A stretch of DNA of 64,000 nt from CALKAL01 sp051846895 (GCA_051846895.1 JBPYCQ010000006.1:1-64000); one strand, 5' to 3'; shown: positions 1-8,972, counted from the first letter of the stretch. Notes: generated by a model not told the origin, from the letters alone. Numbers and translations: made by a program.

Positions 1-1685
1 TGAGTCAATTTCATAATTGCTCTTTTTTATAAAACACAGACTAACAGTATTTTATAAAACGTGTTTTTAAAATTTATACTGAAGTAAAACTAATTGATAA
101 CAACATTACTCCACTACTGTTTAAACCGACAGTTGCTTGTTTGACCTTTTAGGGTCTATACAGACCTGAATTATTTCTCGTTAGCATTAATGCTGCTACG
201 CAGCCTGACCTTGTTGATTAAATGCTGTATTAATACGATCAGCTGCTAACTTGGATGCATTATAGATAAGCGTAACTAAATCAAAGTGAGTTTTAGCCCG
301 CTTTCCAGAGCGATATCGAACATTATTTAGTTGGAAATACCCTTTCAAATATGCATTTACTCTTTCGACTGCTGTACGTTGATTATAGATCTTATCCCAT
401 GCTTTTGAACCACGAGCTGGGGCTGTGTATTTTCTCAGATCTTTGGTGATCTTCATTTTAAATACTTTTTGACAGATACCATCATTAGCCAATGGGCAAT
501 CTACACATTCTTTGGGTCTCGTATATTTTAGTGTTTCATATTTAGCATCATAGCTATCGTAGCGATAGGAGTGCTCTCTGAAACAAGTAGGGGCAAAATG
601 TTTGTCAAACCCGATGGGTTCAGGCTCGTTTCGCTTGTTATAAGCAATCACGGACTGTTGTCCCATTCTATAGACTTGTTTATAAATCGCTTCAAAGTCA
701 TATCCAGCGTCCATTGTTAGGTATCTTATATTAGGTAGTTGCAAGCCCTGAATACCTTTCAAAAGTGGAATAGCTGCTTTCCCATCATTTAAGTTTCCTG
801 ATGAGAGAAGTGTTTGTAAAATATAATGACTCGAGGAGCCAACGGCTAAATGAGCTTTATATCCATACCAAAATTCATTCTTACCTTCTGAGTTCTTCTT
901 CACGCCCCATTCGGGATCTTGGGGAACTTCTTTGCGAAGTTCGTTTAAAGGTACGTCTAACTGATCTTCAATTTTTTTTTGATAGATTGGCAAATTAGCT
1001 TCCTTTTCAGCTTGTTCTTTTTTCCATTGTTCTCGTTCTGCCTTTGGTTTACGTCCACGTTTCTTTGGCTTAGATTTTGGTTTGTCTTTGTCTTTTTTTC
1101 GTGGTGCTTGATCACGTGCTTCAAAATGTGTTGCATCAATGGCTACGATCTCATCAGTGATATAACCTTCAGATATGGCTTGGGTAATTAATGTTTCTTG
1201 AACCGTTTCCAATACATCAGACTCACTAATTTGTTTAATGATTCTTGAATAAGCAGCTTCTGAAGGAACTTTATCAGAATATAAGAAACCGCAATCAAGT
1301 TTAAAAATCAAATCGTTTTCAAGTCGTTTGACTAAATCCTTAATCGTAGGAATACGCTCTGTAATCCTTGCGATTAACGAGTAAATCATAGCTCCATAAT
1401 TCAGTTGAACAGGGGGTCCATATCGGGACTTCTTCGTAACGACAGCGAAGATAGGATCGATATCAATTGCAGAAAAAATTGCATCAAATCTATGGGTAGG
1501 TTCTAATTCATATAATTCTTGGATGTCAAACAGGCTTTCTTGTCGTATAATAGACATAGGGAGTCTTCCTCCAATCGTTTGAGAGTTGTAGTTAACTACT
1601 CAATTCGACATTTTGGGGAGGTACTCCTTTTTTAATTACTCAAAAGCCTTGAGCCCCATGGGCTCAGATTTATGAAATTGACTCA
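1..1685 (-). mobile_element. IS1182-type insertion sequence with terminal inverted repeats
   Basis: The first 16 bases of the window (TGAGTCAATTTCATAA) reappear as the exact reverse complement at 1670-1685. The two copies bracket a single transposase gene on the minus strand. I take them as terminal inverted repeats, so the element is about 1.7 kb; its left end may extend a few bases before the window, so a target duplication cannot be checked. Between the gene and the right end lie two small palindromes, near 1616-1630 and 1652-1668 (TGAGCCC-CAT-GGGCTCA). The right end is only 46 bp upstream of the sigma-factor start. Confidence 0.8.
196..1557 (-). CDS. IS1182 family transposase
   Basis: DDE transposase of 453 residues, a normal length for the family, catalysing cut-and-paste movement of the surrounding element. 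The N-terminal part (about 50-120) looks like the DUF772-type domain of IS1182/IS5-like transposases. Acidic catalytic candidates are the Asp in VAIDATHF (about 142), the Asp in LTMDAGYDFE (about 290) and the Glu in RTAVERVNAYLKG (about 400). A basic, Lys-rich linker lies at about 150-180 and a Cys pair (CVDCP) at about 355. A GGAGG ribosome site precedes the ATG. The reading frame is intact, so the element may still be active. Confidence 0.9.
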   Translation of the reverse strand: MSIIRQESLFDIQELYELEPTHRFDAIFSAIDIDPIFAVVTKKSRYGPPVQLNYGAMIYSLIARITERIPTIKDLVKRLENDLIFKLDCGFLYSDKVPSEAAYSRIIKQISESDVLETVQETLITQAISEGYITDEIVAIDATHFEARDQAPRKKDKDKPKSKPKKRGRKPKAEREQWKKEQAEKEANLPIYQKKIEDQLDVPLNELRKEVPQDPEWGVKKNSEGKNEFWYGYKAHLAVGSSSHYILQTLLSSGNLNDGKAAIPLLKGIQGLQLPNIRYLTMDAGYDFEAIYKQVYRMGQQSVIAYNKRNEPEPIGFDKHFAPTCFREHSYRYDSYDAKYETLKYTRPKECVDCPLANDGICQKVFKMKITKDLRKYTAPARGSKAWDKIYNQRTAVERVNAYLKGYFQLNNVRYRSGKRAKTHFDLVTLIYNASKLAADRINTAFNQQGQAA

Positions 1686-1731
1686 GGTGTTTAAAAATAA
1701 GATTGAATAGAGATATTTTGGAGGTGATTGT

Positions 1732-2334
1732 ATGTGGGAGTCGGATGAAGTTGTCATTAATGGGATGAAACAAAAGTCTAATCAGGCGTTTAAAGTTTTT
1801 TATGATCGGTATATTCAATATGTTTACAAGATTGTGATTGCGATTGTTAAAGACCATAACGATGCGCTCGACTTATGTCAGGAGCTTTTTCTAGAATATT
1901 TTCAGAAAGCACATACATACAATCCGGACCGTGGCAGTGTTAGAGCGTGGATCGCAATAAGAGCTCGGAGTCGAAGTGTTGATTTTGTAAGAAAACAGGC
2001 GAAGGAAGCGTATTATGAACCTATAGAAGAAGTTGAATTGAAAACAGTGACAACGCCTCTTGATGAAGTTGAAAAAAGGGATCAAGAAAAACGTGTGATG
2101 GATTCTTTGTTAAAATTACCTGAGAATCAAAGGGATGCGATTGTTTACAACTATTTTCACTTCATGTCACATAAGCAGATTTCTGAAAGGCTTGACCGGC
2201 CAATCGGGTCAGTTAAATCAATGATTCGATATGGAATTAATAATTTGCGCAAGCTTTATTTTGAAGAAAATGGTATTGAGAAAAGAGGTGATTCGGATGA
2301 AAAATATTCATCTAACCGAAGAGCAAATCATTGA
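1732..2334 (+). CDS. ECF-type RNA polymerase sigma factor
   Basis: Sigma-70 family protein of 200 residues with region 2 (about 15-90, including DALDLCQELFLEYF) and region 4 helix-turn-helix (about 125-180, including LPENQRDAIVYNYF and HKQISERLDRPIGSVKSMI). It lacks regions 1 and 3, as expected for an ECF factor that redirects RNA polymerase to stress or envelope genes. The start follows GGAGGTG at good spacing. The anti-sigma gene overlaps its 3' end in another frame, so the two are translationally coupled. The right end of the IS1182 element lies 46 bp upstream, so the native promoter may have been displaced. The exact sigma group cannot be named. Confidence 0.9.
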   Translation: MWESDEVVINGMKQKSNQAFKVFYDRYIQYVYKIVIAIVKDHNDALDLCQELFLEYFQKAHTYNPDRGSVRAWIAIRARSRSVDFVRKQAKEAYYEPIEEVELKTVTTPLDEVEKRDQEKRVMDSLLKLPENQRDAIVYNYFHFMSHKQISERLDRPIGSVKSMIRYGINNLRKLYFEENGIEKRGDSDEKYSSNRRANH

Positions 2335-2989
2335 TTTTGTGGAAGGTTTGCTGGACGAAGCTGAAAGGTCAATCGTTCAAAACCATTTGAATGAGTGCGA
2401 ATCGTGTTTTAATCAATATTTGTCTTGGAAGAATATACTTGAGAGTGATGTAGAACTTAATGAACTTGATCAGAAAAAGGTTTGGCACAATGTTCAACAG
2501 GATTTGCAGGAGAAGCGGGTTAGAGAAGTGTCAAACAAGAAAGGTCTCATGTACGGAGCTTGGGTGGCGTCTTGTTTATTTTTCTTATTTATTGGCTATA
2601 TGCTTGGTGGGCAAGGTGGTCATAGCAATTTGACGATGGCCGAGCAGGAGACTGAGGAAAATATTGAAACCTTCGTCAACCGTCCAGTTGAGCATTACAA
2701 TATGGTCAACAGTGAGGGCGGGGAAAGTCAAGGGGTGGCATGGTATAACCCATATAACAAACAGATGATTTTATATTTAAATGACCCCAATCATTTAAAC
2801 CGCCAGCTACAAGAAATTCAGATTGAGACAGAAAATCGCATCATTCCAATTAAACCGAATCACTTACATGATGGGAAGGTTCAATTTTACGTGCGAGATC
2901 AAGATTTGCAAGATTTAATGCAACTGATCGTTATTCCGGAAGAAGACGATGCGTTTAGGCAAACATATTATTTTCAAATGTCACCATAA
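2297..2989 (+). CDS. Zinc-finger anti-sigma factor, membrane anchored
   Basis: The start at 2297 follows AAAAGAGGTG; an earlier in-frame start at 2231 would lie deep inside the sigma gene. The protein (230 residues) opens with a zf-HC2-like anti-sigma domain (LTEEQIIDFVEG ... HLNECESCFNQYL, about 5-45) that would bind the preceding sigma factor. One transmembrane helix follows at about 95-115 (LMYGAWVASCLFFLFIGYML), then an extracytoplasmic domain of about 110 residues of unknown fold. The layout is that of a sensor holding an ECF factor at the membrane. The signal sensed is unknown. Confidence 0.85.
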   Translation: MKNIHLTEEQIIDFVEGLLDEAERSIVQNHLNECESCFNQYLSWKNILESDVELNELDQKKVWHNVQQDLQEKRVREVSNKKGLMYGAWVASCLFFLFIGYMLGGQGGHSNLTMAEQETEENIETFVNRPVEHYNMVNSEGGESQGVAWYNPYNKQMILYLNDPNHLNRQLQEIQIETENRIIPIKPNHLHDGKVQFYVRDQDLQDLMQLIVIPEEDDAFRQTYYFQMSP

Positions 2990-2995
2990 AAATAA

Positions 2996-3032
2996 AAATC
3001 CATTAACTGAGCTTTCGGTTAATGGATTTTTT
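2996..3032 (+). terminator. Intrinsic terminator of the sigma/anti-sigma operon
   Basis: AAATCCATTAAC pairs with GTTAATGGATTT around a 10-nt loop and is followed by a run of T. It starts 6 bp after the anti-sigma stop codon. Confidence 0.9.
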
Positions 3033-3069
3033 AATCGTTTTAGGTGTTGAGAATGCAAGGGCTCTTTCT

Positions 3070-3211
3070 TAATTGGCTGGCAAATCACAATTTGGCTGGT
3101 AAATCGTAAAATCGGCTGGTAAATGGCTCAAATTGGCTGGTAAATGCGCCGAATTGGCTGGTAAGTCGTGAAAATTGGCTGGCAACTATCTAAAATTGGC
3201 TGGTAAAATGA
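3070..3211. repeat. Tandem array A1: about seven 20-21 bp units with core TTGGCTGGTAAAT
   Basis: Seven imperfect units, each with the core (A)TTGGCTGG(T/C)AA(A/G)T and a variable tail of 5-8 bp. The third unit reads ATCGG in place of ATTGG. It lies between the terminator of the anti-sigma operon and the 3' end of the convergent coiled-coil gene. Related arrays are at 40266-40407 and 50575-50860. No protein is expected here. Confidence 0.85.
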
Positions 3212-3284
3212 ATGGCTAGAGTCTATGATACTATTCCCGTAAAAATCTAAGTCACTGGCCGAGTCGTTGAGCAATTTTAATCTA

Positions 3285-4223
3285 TCAATAGGATTCTATT
3301 AAGCTTTTCCTTTTAGTTTTTATTTGTTCGAGTTTTGATGTTTTAATATTTTTTTCGTTTATTAATTTCGTTGTTATGTCGTCAACGCTTTGCAGGACAT
3401 CGTTAACGTTCGATAGGGAGTCTTTAATACGGCTCTGTACCATCCAGTCCGTAATAATTCCATCAAAAAAGTAATCTGCAAACGTCAATAAACTAGACAT
3501 ATTAATATGTAGATCTGCTTCTTCATTGACATCTAACAACTCTTTTTGAAACGTACGCATCTTAGTTTGTGCACGCTGAATTGATTTTGTTGCATCATCG
3601 ATATGGCCATGTTTAATCGCAGTGGAAATTAACCCACCGCCAAACATATCGAAAAGCCCCCAATTTTCTGCACTACCAAGCTGTCGTTGTGCTTCAAGTA
3701 AAGCTTCTTTTGCACTTTTTCCAGCTGTGATTGCTTCATCGATTTCGACTAAATGCTGTTCGAGGTCACCTTCTTGCTCACTTAAATGGTACAACTCATC
3801 TGCATAGTCGGCATCTTTTTGTTTAATGAGTTCTACTTTCATTTTTAAAGCTTTTTGATATTCTTCCTCAATATTTTGTACTTTTTCTAAATGTTGTTGC
3901 AGCTCATCAATAGCTGCTTGGACTTCATTTTTATTTTTTCTAGCTTCTTCTAGCTTCAATTGGACAGCGACGACTTCTTCTTTTTCTTTTAATAGTTTTT
4001 CATCTTTCTTTCCTAATAAAGTACTAAATAGGTTCGTCATACTTATACCTTCAAGTTTTTTAACATCCGCCTTTTCATCAACTAATTGTTGCTCAAGAGA
4101 TGAAATATTACGTTCAATTGCATTTAATTCGTCTTTATAATCAGCAAGCTGTGAATTCCATTTTTTCTTTCGTCTTAAAGCCGCTTTTATATGGACGAGG
4201 TGTTCATTTAATTGGTTAATCAT
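3285..4223 (-). CDS. Coiled-coil protein of unknown function
   Basis: I do not recognise a named family. The 312-residue protein is dominated by charged heptad-like helices at about 5-60, 75-180 and 215-310. Between them is a short hydrophobic, Gly-rich stretch (WGLFDMFGGGLISTAIKHGHID, about 190-212) and then an amphipathic part with LLTFADYFFDGIITDWMV (about 240-258). It has no signal peptide and no clear transmembrane helix, so it is probably cytoplasmic. AGGAGG precedes the ATG by 8 bp. It is monocistronic and convergent with the sigma operon. Confidence 0.75.
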   Translation of the reverse strand: MINQLNEHLVHIKAALRRKKKWNSQLADYKDELNAIERNISSLEQQLVDEKADVKKLEGISMTNLFSTLLGKKDEKLLKEKEEVVAVQLKLEEARKNKNEVQAAIDELQQHLEKVQNIEEEYQKALKMKVELIKQKDADYADELYHLSEQEGDLEQHLVEIDEAITAGKSAKEALLEAQRQLGSAENWGLFDMFGGGLISTAIKHGHIDDATKSIQRAQTKMRTFQKELLDVNEEADLHINMSSLLTFADYFFDGIITDWMVQSRIKDSLSNVNDVLQSVDDITTKLINEKNIKTSKLEQIKTKRKSLIESY

Positions 4224-4431
4224 TGTTTCGTCCTCCTATTATTTTTTGCAATTTGTTTATTCTATTAAAACAAGTGACATAATATTAGTCAATAATAGGA
4301 AAAAGCAATTGCTCATAAATTCTAGTTATTATTGTTCTTTACGCTAGTTTAGTCTAAAATAGTTTAAAACAGTCTTGGCTAAAGGAAAAATGTAGCAAGT
4401 TTAGTCTGATAAAAGAGTAGGGGGAAACAAC

Positions 4432-5220
4432 GTGGATCAAAAAATCGGTTTTATCGGTTGTGGGAAAATGGCTCAGTCAATGATCAATGGCATGATTACA
4501 TATGGTGGCCTTAACCCCGAACAGATTCAAGCAACGGCAGTAACTGATAAGACGATTAGTTATGTCACCGATCAGTTCGGAATAGAAATTGGAAATGATA
4601 ATTGCAAAGTTGCTGCAGAAAGCGACTTTTTATTTTTAGCGGTTAAACCGTATATTTATCCAGATGTGATTGAAGAAGTAAAAGCACATGTGCGCCAGGG
4701 GACGGTTATTATTTCAATCGCGGCAGGAGTCACTATTGAGGATATTCAACTTAGTTTTGGCCAAAATGCAAAAATAGTTCGGACAATGCCAAACACACCA
4801 GCCTTTGTTGGTGCGGGCATGACAGCTTATTGTCCTAATGAAAATGTTACTAAAGAAGAGTTAAAGGAAATTGAAAAACTTTTGTCAAGCTATGGTAACG
4901 TTGAGAAGGTTGAGGAAAAATTAATGAATGCTGTAACAGCAGTCAGTGGGTCTTCTCCTGCCTATGTTTATGTTTTCATTGAGGCGATGGCTGACGGGGC
5001 AGTTAAACAAGGGATTCCAAGAGACCTCGCTTATTCACTTGTGACACAGGCGGTCTTAGGGGCGGCAAAAATGGTGCAAGAAACAGGTGTTCATCCAGGC
5101 GAATTAAAGGATCATGTGACAACTCCGAATGGAACAACGATCAGAGCTCTAGCGTCATTAGAGGAAAGTGGCTTTAGAGGTTCGATTATCAAAGCGATTG
5201 ATCAATGTTTCAAAGATTAG
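4432..5220 (+). CDS. proC: Pyrroline-5-carboxylate reductase
   Basis: Reduces 1-pyrroline-5-carboxylate to proline with NAD(P)H in the cytoplasm. The Rossmann glycine motif is at the N-terminus (IGFIGCGKMAQSMI, residues 5-18). The C-terminal dimerisation domain contains the family signature with AVSGSSPAYVY and the end segment HPGELKDHVTTPNGTTI. Length (262) is normal. The start is GTG after AGGGGGAAAC. The competence paralogue ComER belongs to the same fold, but the conserved P5CR signature favours ProC. A VanZ-like gene follows 18 bp later. Confidence 0.9.
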   Translation: MDQKIGFIGCGKMAQSMINGMITYGGLNPEQIQATAVTDKTISYVTDQFGIEIGNDNCKVAAESDFLFLAVKPYIYPDVIEEVKAHVRQGTVIISIAAGVTIEDIQLSFGQNAKIVRTMPNTPAFVGAGMTAYCPNENVTKEELKEIEKLLSSYGNVEKVEEKLMNAVTAVSGSSPAYVYVFIEAMADGAVKQGIPRDLAYSLVTQAVLGAAKMVQETGVHPGELKDHVTTPNGTTIRALASLEESGFRGSIIKAIDQCFKD

Positions 5221-5238
5221 GAAAAAGGTGGGCTATAA

Positions 5239-5748
5239 ATGAAAAAAGTAATCCTATATTGGGCGATTCCATTTTCTTGGATTGGGGTTATTTTTTTCTT
5301 TTCTTCTCAATCGTCAAGTGAACAAGATGTTAAGCCATTTTTGAGCCGATTTCATTTTATAGAAAAACTTGAACCGTTGTTAAGTAAAATACAGTTTTCA
5401 TATTATGGGGAAGTTAGAAGTGTTGAAGTTATGGGACTTGAACGTTTTATTGAGTTTCTTATTCGGAAGCTAGCTCATTTTGGTGTTTATTTTATTTTAG
5501 CGGTATTAATTTTTATTGCTGTTCAAAAAACGCTGCGAGCAACAATGCAAATAAAATTGATGTTTACATTTTACATAGTCGTTTTATTTGCGATTATGGA
5601 TGAGCTTAATCAGGCTTTCACGCCAGAACGAACACCATATTATTACGACGTTGCAATTGATGCTTTTGGGGCGCTCACTGCATTACTATGTGTCGTCGTT
5701 TATAAATTTTTATTTAAGAAAAATGGTGTGCGGGAAGTTAAAATCTAA
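5239..5748 (+). CDS. VanZ-like membrane protein
   Basis: Membrane protein of 169 residues with about four hydrophobic helices (5-22, 77-97, 105-128, 138-160) and the VanZ-family pattern: FSSQSSSEQ after helix 1, RKLAHFGVYFILAVLIF, and the acidic MDELNQAFTPERTPYYYDVAIDAFGAL. VanZ proteins affect teicoplanin sensitivity in enterococci; the role of the Bacillus homologues is not settled. The start follows AAAAAGGTGG. It is probably co-transcribed with proC. A tandem array begins about 35 bp after its stop codon. Confidence 0.85.
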   Translation: MKKVILYWAIPFSWIGVIFFFSSQSSSEQDVKPFLSRFHFIEKLEPLLSKIQFSYYGEVRSVEVMGLERFIEFLIRKLAHFGVYFILAVLIFIAVQKTLRATMQIKLMFTFYIVVLFAIMDELNQAFTPERTPYYYDVAIDAFGALTALLCVVVYKFLFKKNGVREVKI

Positions 5749-5781
5749 GAAACTTGTAGAGAGAACGACAGAAAGTGGTGC

Positions 5782-5972
5782 GACGGTCGATAGGAAGGAC
5801 GCGACGGCCGAAAAGAAGCGCACGACGGCCGAAAAGAAGCGCACGACGGCCGAAAAGAAGCGCACGACGGCCGAAAAGAAGCGCACGACGGCCGAAAAGA
5901 AGCACGCGACGGCCGAAAAGAAGCGCACGACGGCCGAAAATAAGCACACGACGGCCGAAAAAACAACATCGC
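5782..5972. repeat. Tandem array B1: nine 21-bp units with core GACGGCCGAAAAGAAG
   Basis: About nine direct repeats of exactly 21 bp. The most common unit is GACGGCCGAAAAGAAG followed by CGCAC. The first (5782) and last units are divergent while units 2-5 are identical. The array follows the VanZ-like stop codon and is much richer in GC than its surroundings. Because 21 is a multiple of three, open frames run through it on both strands (Arg/Pro/Lys- or Ala/Glu/Lys-rich); these have no ribosome site and I treat them as spurious. Confidence 0.9.
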
Positions 5973-6032
5973 GACCCACCCCCCCAAAAAACCGCACCCC
6001 CTCTAAATTTTTAGAAGTGACGCGGTTCAAGC

Positions 6033-6694
6033 TTACTTACAAACAAATATTAATGACTGTGGTTTAAGCTGGTCATGGTCGAGTGGTTCCCGGCACTCAA
6101 TGAGTGAAAGGTTCGCACCAAGGAATACTTTTGACCACCCTGATATCGTCCGGTAATACCATGGCATTGGCATTTTATAGCTTTCACCCATTTTTGAAAA
6201 ATCTTCTTCTTTCCAGTGGTCGACATATGGATGACCAAATACGAACGGGTGCAATGTCTGAATGATGATGACGCCATCTTTACTTAGAATTGTTTTTGCA
6301 GCTTCTAGTATATCTTCAATTTTTTTTTTAATAGTGAAAAATTAAAAACAATCACATCAAACATTTCATTTAGAAATCTAGGGTTTTCTTTAAATTGTTC
6401 ATATGTTAAACAGTAATATGTTCCATCGTATTTATTTGCCTCATCAATGAGTTGTTGACTTCCATCAATTCCAACTGTTCTAATTCCTTTTTCATAAATT
6501 GCTCGACATAACCAGCCTTCACCACAACCCATATCTAACATGTTGTGTGGTTGATAGTCAGAAATGGCGTTAATAATTGCTTCGTTCGTCGTTTTTTCTC
6601 GACTTTCAATTTTTTTGTTTTGAACTGTCTGGATCCAAGCTTCAGCGTTTGCATTCCAACTTTCAATAATCCTACTATTTTTACTCATTTTCAT
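6033..6694 (-). pseudogene. Class I SAM-dependent methyltransferase, frameshifted in an A run
   Basis: The N-terminal part (6694 down to about 6330) has the SAM-binding motif NMLDMGCGEGWLCRAIYEKG and the acidic loop VGIDGSQQLI. At the run of ten A (minus strand, 6320-6329) the frame is lost after LLKKK. Adding one A restores KIEDILEAAKTIL and continues to IIIQTLHPFVFGHPYVDHW and the C-terminus at 6033. So one gene of about 220 residues is split by a one-base deletion. It may be a true pseudogene, a phase-variable tract or a sequencing error in a homopolymer. The substrate is unknown. Confidence 0.75.
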
Positions 6695-6762
6695 CCCGCC
6701 TTCATATCCCCGTTATTAATAGTATGCTTCTTGCAAAATGAAATAAAACATTATAAAATTGT

Positions 6763-6776
6763 AAAAAAATATTTCA
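6763..6776. promoter_or_regulatory. Candidate MurR/RpiR operator upstream of anmK
   Basis: The sequence AAAAAAATATTTCA is identical to 20211-20224 upstream of the sugar-binding-protein gene, and its 12-mer AAAAAATATTTC recurs at 15989-16000 upstream of the sugar-kinase gene. The core resembles an imperfect GAAA-N5-TTTC palindrome. An RpiR-family regulator is encoded at 19314. The assignment is inference from recurrence. Confidence 0.45.
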
Positions 6777-6793
6777 TAGCTTTATATTTTTTA

Positions 6794-6841
6794 TTGATAT
6801 AAAATTTCAAAGTGTATATTATTATATTAAGCGCTTTCATA
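6794..6841 (+). promoter_or_regulatory. anmK promoter with overlapping cre-like site
   Basis: TTGATA (6794-6799), 17 bp, TATTAT (6817-6822) form a sigma-A type promoter. Just downstream, 6828-6841 reads TTAAGCGCTTTCAT; its complement ATGAAAGCGCTTAA fits much of the CcpA site consensus. A CcpA block at this position would give catabolite repression. Confidence 0.6.
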
Positions 6842-6869
6842 TTATGTTGTAAAGAGGGGTGTGAAAATA

Positions 6870-8042
6870 ATGTCGCAACAGCTAGACAAAATGACTGTCT
6901 GTGGCTTAATGTCAGGAACTTCATTAGATGGTGTGGATGTCGCCATAGTTGAACTTGAACAACTTGAAGAAAATATTGATTTTAAAGTCAAATATTTTAA
7001 TACGGTTGAATATGACGATTTACTAAAAGGCAGATTGCAAAACATCGTGAATCCTAACAGTCAATCCCCTGATATTTCGTCAATGAATATGCTTTTAGGC
7101 GAAGTATTTGCTAACGCAGTGATAGAAACAATGAAAGAATCGGGTATCGATCAATCAGAAATTGATTTAATTAGTTCACATGGTCAAACGATTTTTCATG
7201 AGACAATAAAAAATGAAAAAGATAAGTACCATCGAGCAAATACATTACAAATCGGTGATATTAGTGTCATTGCAGAATTGACAGGAATCCCAACAATAGG
7301 CGATTTTAGAACGCGTGATGTTGCGGTTGGTGGTCAGGGTGCGCCACTTGTACCTTTTGCTGATTTTCATCTGTTCCGATCAAAAACAGCTGGTCGTGCC
7401 TTAGTTAATATTGGAGGTATTACTAATTTCACAATACTTCCACCGAATTGTGAAAAAAGTGATGTAATTGCTTATGATACTGGGCCTGGAAATATGATGA
7501 TTGATGCTTTTGTTGAATTTTATACGTCTGGTAAACAATCGTATGATGCTAACGGAGAGTTAGCTGCAAAAGGTCAAGTGAATGATAAGTGGTTAAGCAA
7601 ATTATTAGCCCATCCATATTTCGCAATGCCAGCTCCAAAGAGTACAGGTCGAGAAGAATTTGGTAAGGATTATGCGAAGCAGTTATGGAAAGAAGCTGAA
7701 GAATTTGAAATAAAAGAGCTTGATCGAATTGCTACGATAACGGCTTTAACTGCTCATACGTTAGCTAATGAATTAAATAAATTTATAAATAATGAACAAG
7801 TGCATGAAGTGTATATAAGTGGTGGCGGTGTACATAATGAGACATTACTTCTAGAACTCAATCGTCTCATGGCGAAACATGTTCATGCTGAAAAATTTGA
7901 AATTCTAGGTATGTCGAGTGATGCGAAAGAGGCAGTAGTTTTTGCACTATTAGGTTACTTAGGATTTCAGAAACGAACAAATAATTTGCCACGAGCAACG
8001 GGTGCCAAAAAGGACGTTGTGATGGGAAAAATTTCTTGGTAA
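6870..8042 (+). CDS. anmK: Anhydro-N-acetylmuramic acid kinase
   Basis: Phosphorylates 1,6-anhydro-MurNAc with ring opening to give MurNAc-6-phosphate, the substrate of MurQ. The actin-like ATPase fold shows GLMSGTSLDGVDVAI near the N-terminus, the phosphate loop NIGGITNFTILP, YDTGPGNMMIDAF, and the second ATP motif EVYISGGGVHNETLL. At 390 residues it has family length. I start at ATG 6870, spaced well from AGAGGGG; the GTG at 6861 is too close to it. murQ follows 15 bp after, so the two form an operon. The substrate implies lytic-transglycosylase products. Confidence 0.93.
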   Translation: MSQQLDKMTVCGLMSGTSLDGVDVAIVELEQLEENIDFKVKYFNTVEYDDLLKGRLQNIVNPNSQSPDISSMNMLLGEVFANAVIETMKESGIDQSEIDLISSHGQTIFHETIKNEKDKYHRANTLQIGDISVIAELTGIPTIGDFRTRDVAVGGQGAPLVPFADFHLFRSKTAGRALVNIGGITNFTILPPNCEKSDVIAYDTGPGNMMIDAFVEFYTSGKQSYDANGELAAKGQVNDKWLSKLLAHPYFAMPAPKSTGREEFGKDYAKQLWKEAEEFEIKELDRIATITALTAHTLANELNKFINNEQVHEVYISGGGVHNETLLLELNRLMAKHVHAEKFEILGMSSDAKEAVVFALLGYLGFQKRTNNLPRATGAKKDVVMGKISW

Positions 8043-8057
8043 TAGGAAGGTCGAATA

Positions 8058-8972
8058 ATGGATAAAATTAATAAACTTATGACAGAAACTTACCACCCAA
8101 AGTCTATGAACTTGGATAATATGTCGGTAAGAGAGATTTTAACGTTAATGAATGAAGATGACATGTTGATTCCAAGAGCTATATCCACTGTTTTATCTGA
8201 AGTTGAAAAGACGGTTCATGCAGTTAATGAAGCGTTCAATCAAGGTGGCCGCCTGTTCTACGTAGGTGCAGGAACGAGTGGTCGTATCGGATTACTTGAT
8301 GCGGTTGAATGCCCACCAACCTTTGGAACACCACATGAAAAAGTCCAAGCGATTTTAGCTGGTGGTGAAAAAGCGATGGTACATGCGATTGAAGGGGCTG
8401 AAGATGATCTTGAGCTAGGAAAAAAAGATTTAGCTGAACGGCATCTTAATTCAACTGATGTTGTCATTGGAATCGCCGCAAGTGGACGAACACCTTATGT
8501 TAAAGGGGCTTTACAATATGCTCAAGAGGTTGGCGCAACGGCCGTCAGCTTAACGAGCAATCGTCAAGCAGAAATTAGTAAATTTGCTCATATTGCTATT
8601 GAAGTCGAGACTGGACCTGAAGTTTTAACCGGGTCTACGAGATTAAAGGCTGCGACAGCTCACAAAATGATTTTAAATATGATCTCGACAGCATCAATGA
8701 TTCAACAAGGTAAAGCATATAAAAATTTAATGGTAGATGTTCATGCGACTAATTATAAATTACGTGAGCGAGCTAAAACAATCGTATGTGAAGCAACAAA
8801 TGTTTCATATGAAGAAGCGGAAAAAGTATTAAATGAAACAGATTATTCGGTCAAACCAGCGATTGTAATGTTGTTAGCAAATGTCAATTTTGAAGAAGCT
8901 AAAGACCTACTAGAAAAGTGTAATGGTTTTGTCAAAGATGCTATTTTACAGACGACTAAATCTATTAAATAG
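8058..8972 (+). CDS. murQ: N-acetylmuramic acid 6-phosphate etherase (copy 1)
   Basis: Cleaves the D-lactyl ether of MurNAc-6-P to give GlcNAc-6-P and D-lactate. The SIS sugar-phosphate domain (about 55-215) carries GRLFYVGAGTSGRIG. The two glutamates expected by analogy with the E. coli enzyme are Glu84 (DAVECPPT) and Glu115 (IEGAEDD). The C-terminal helical part is normal. Length is 304. It follows anmK closely with AGGAAGG before ATG. A second, clearly paralogous copy lies at 17152. The product feeds NagA (27344) and NagB. Confidence 0.95.
   Translation: MDKINKLMTETYHPKSMNLDNMSVREILTLMNEDDMLIPRAISTVLSEVEKTVHAVNEAFNQGGRLFYVGAGTSGRIGLLDAVECPPTFGTPHEKVQAILAGGEKAMVHAIEGAEDDLELGKKDLAERHLNSTDVVIGIAASGRTPYVKGALQYAQEVGATAVSLTSNRQAEISKFAHIAIEVETGPEVLTGSTRLKAATAHKMILNMISTASMIQQGKAYKNLMVDVHATNYKLRERAKTIVCEATNVSYEEAEKVLNETDYSVKPAIVMLLANVNFEEAKDLLEKCNGFVKDAILQTTKSIK

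Noticed and set aside
4432..5220. comER (competence-operon paralogue of proC)
   Set aside because: No comE genes adjoin and the conserved proline-biosynthesis signature is intact.
5588..6067. Open frames on both strands through the GACGGCCGAAAAG array (Lys/Thr/Glu- or Phe/Arg-rich repeat proteins)
   Set aside because: The period of 21 is a multiple of three, so all frames stay open. There is no ribosome site, and the frames begin inside the VanZ-like gene or in the array itself.
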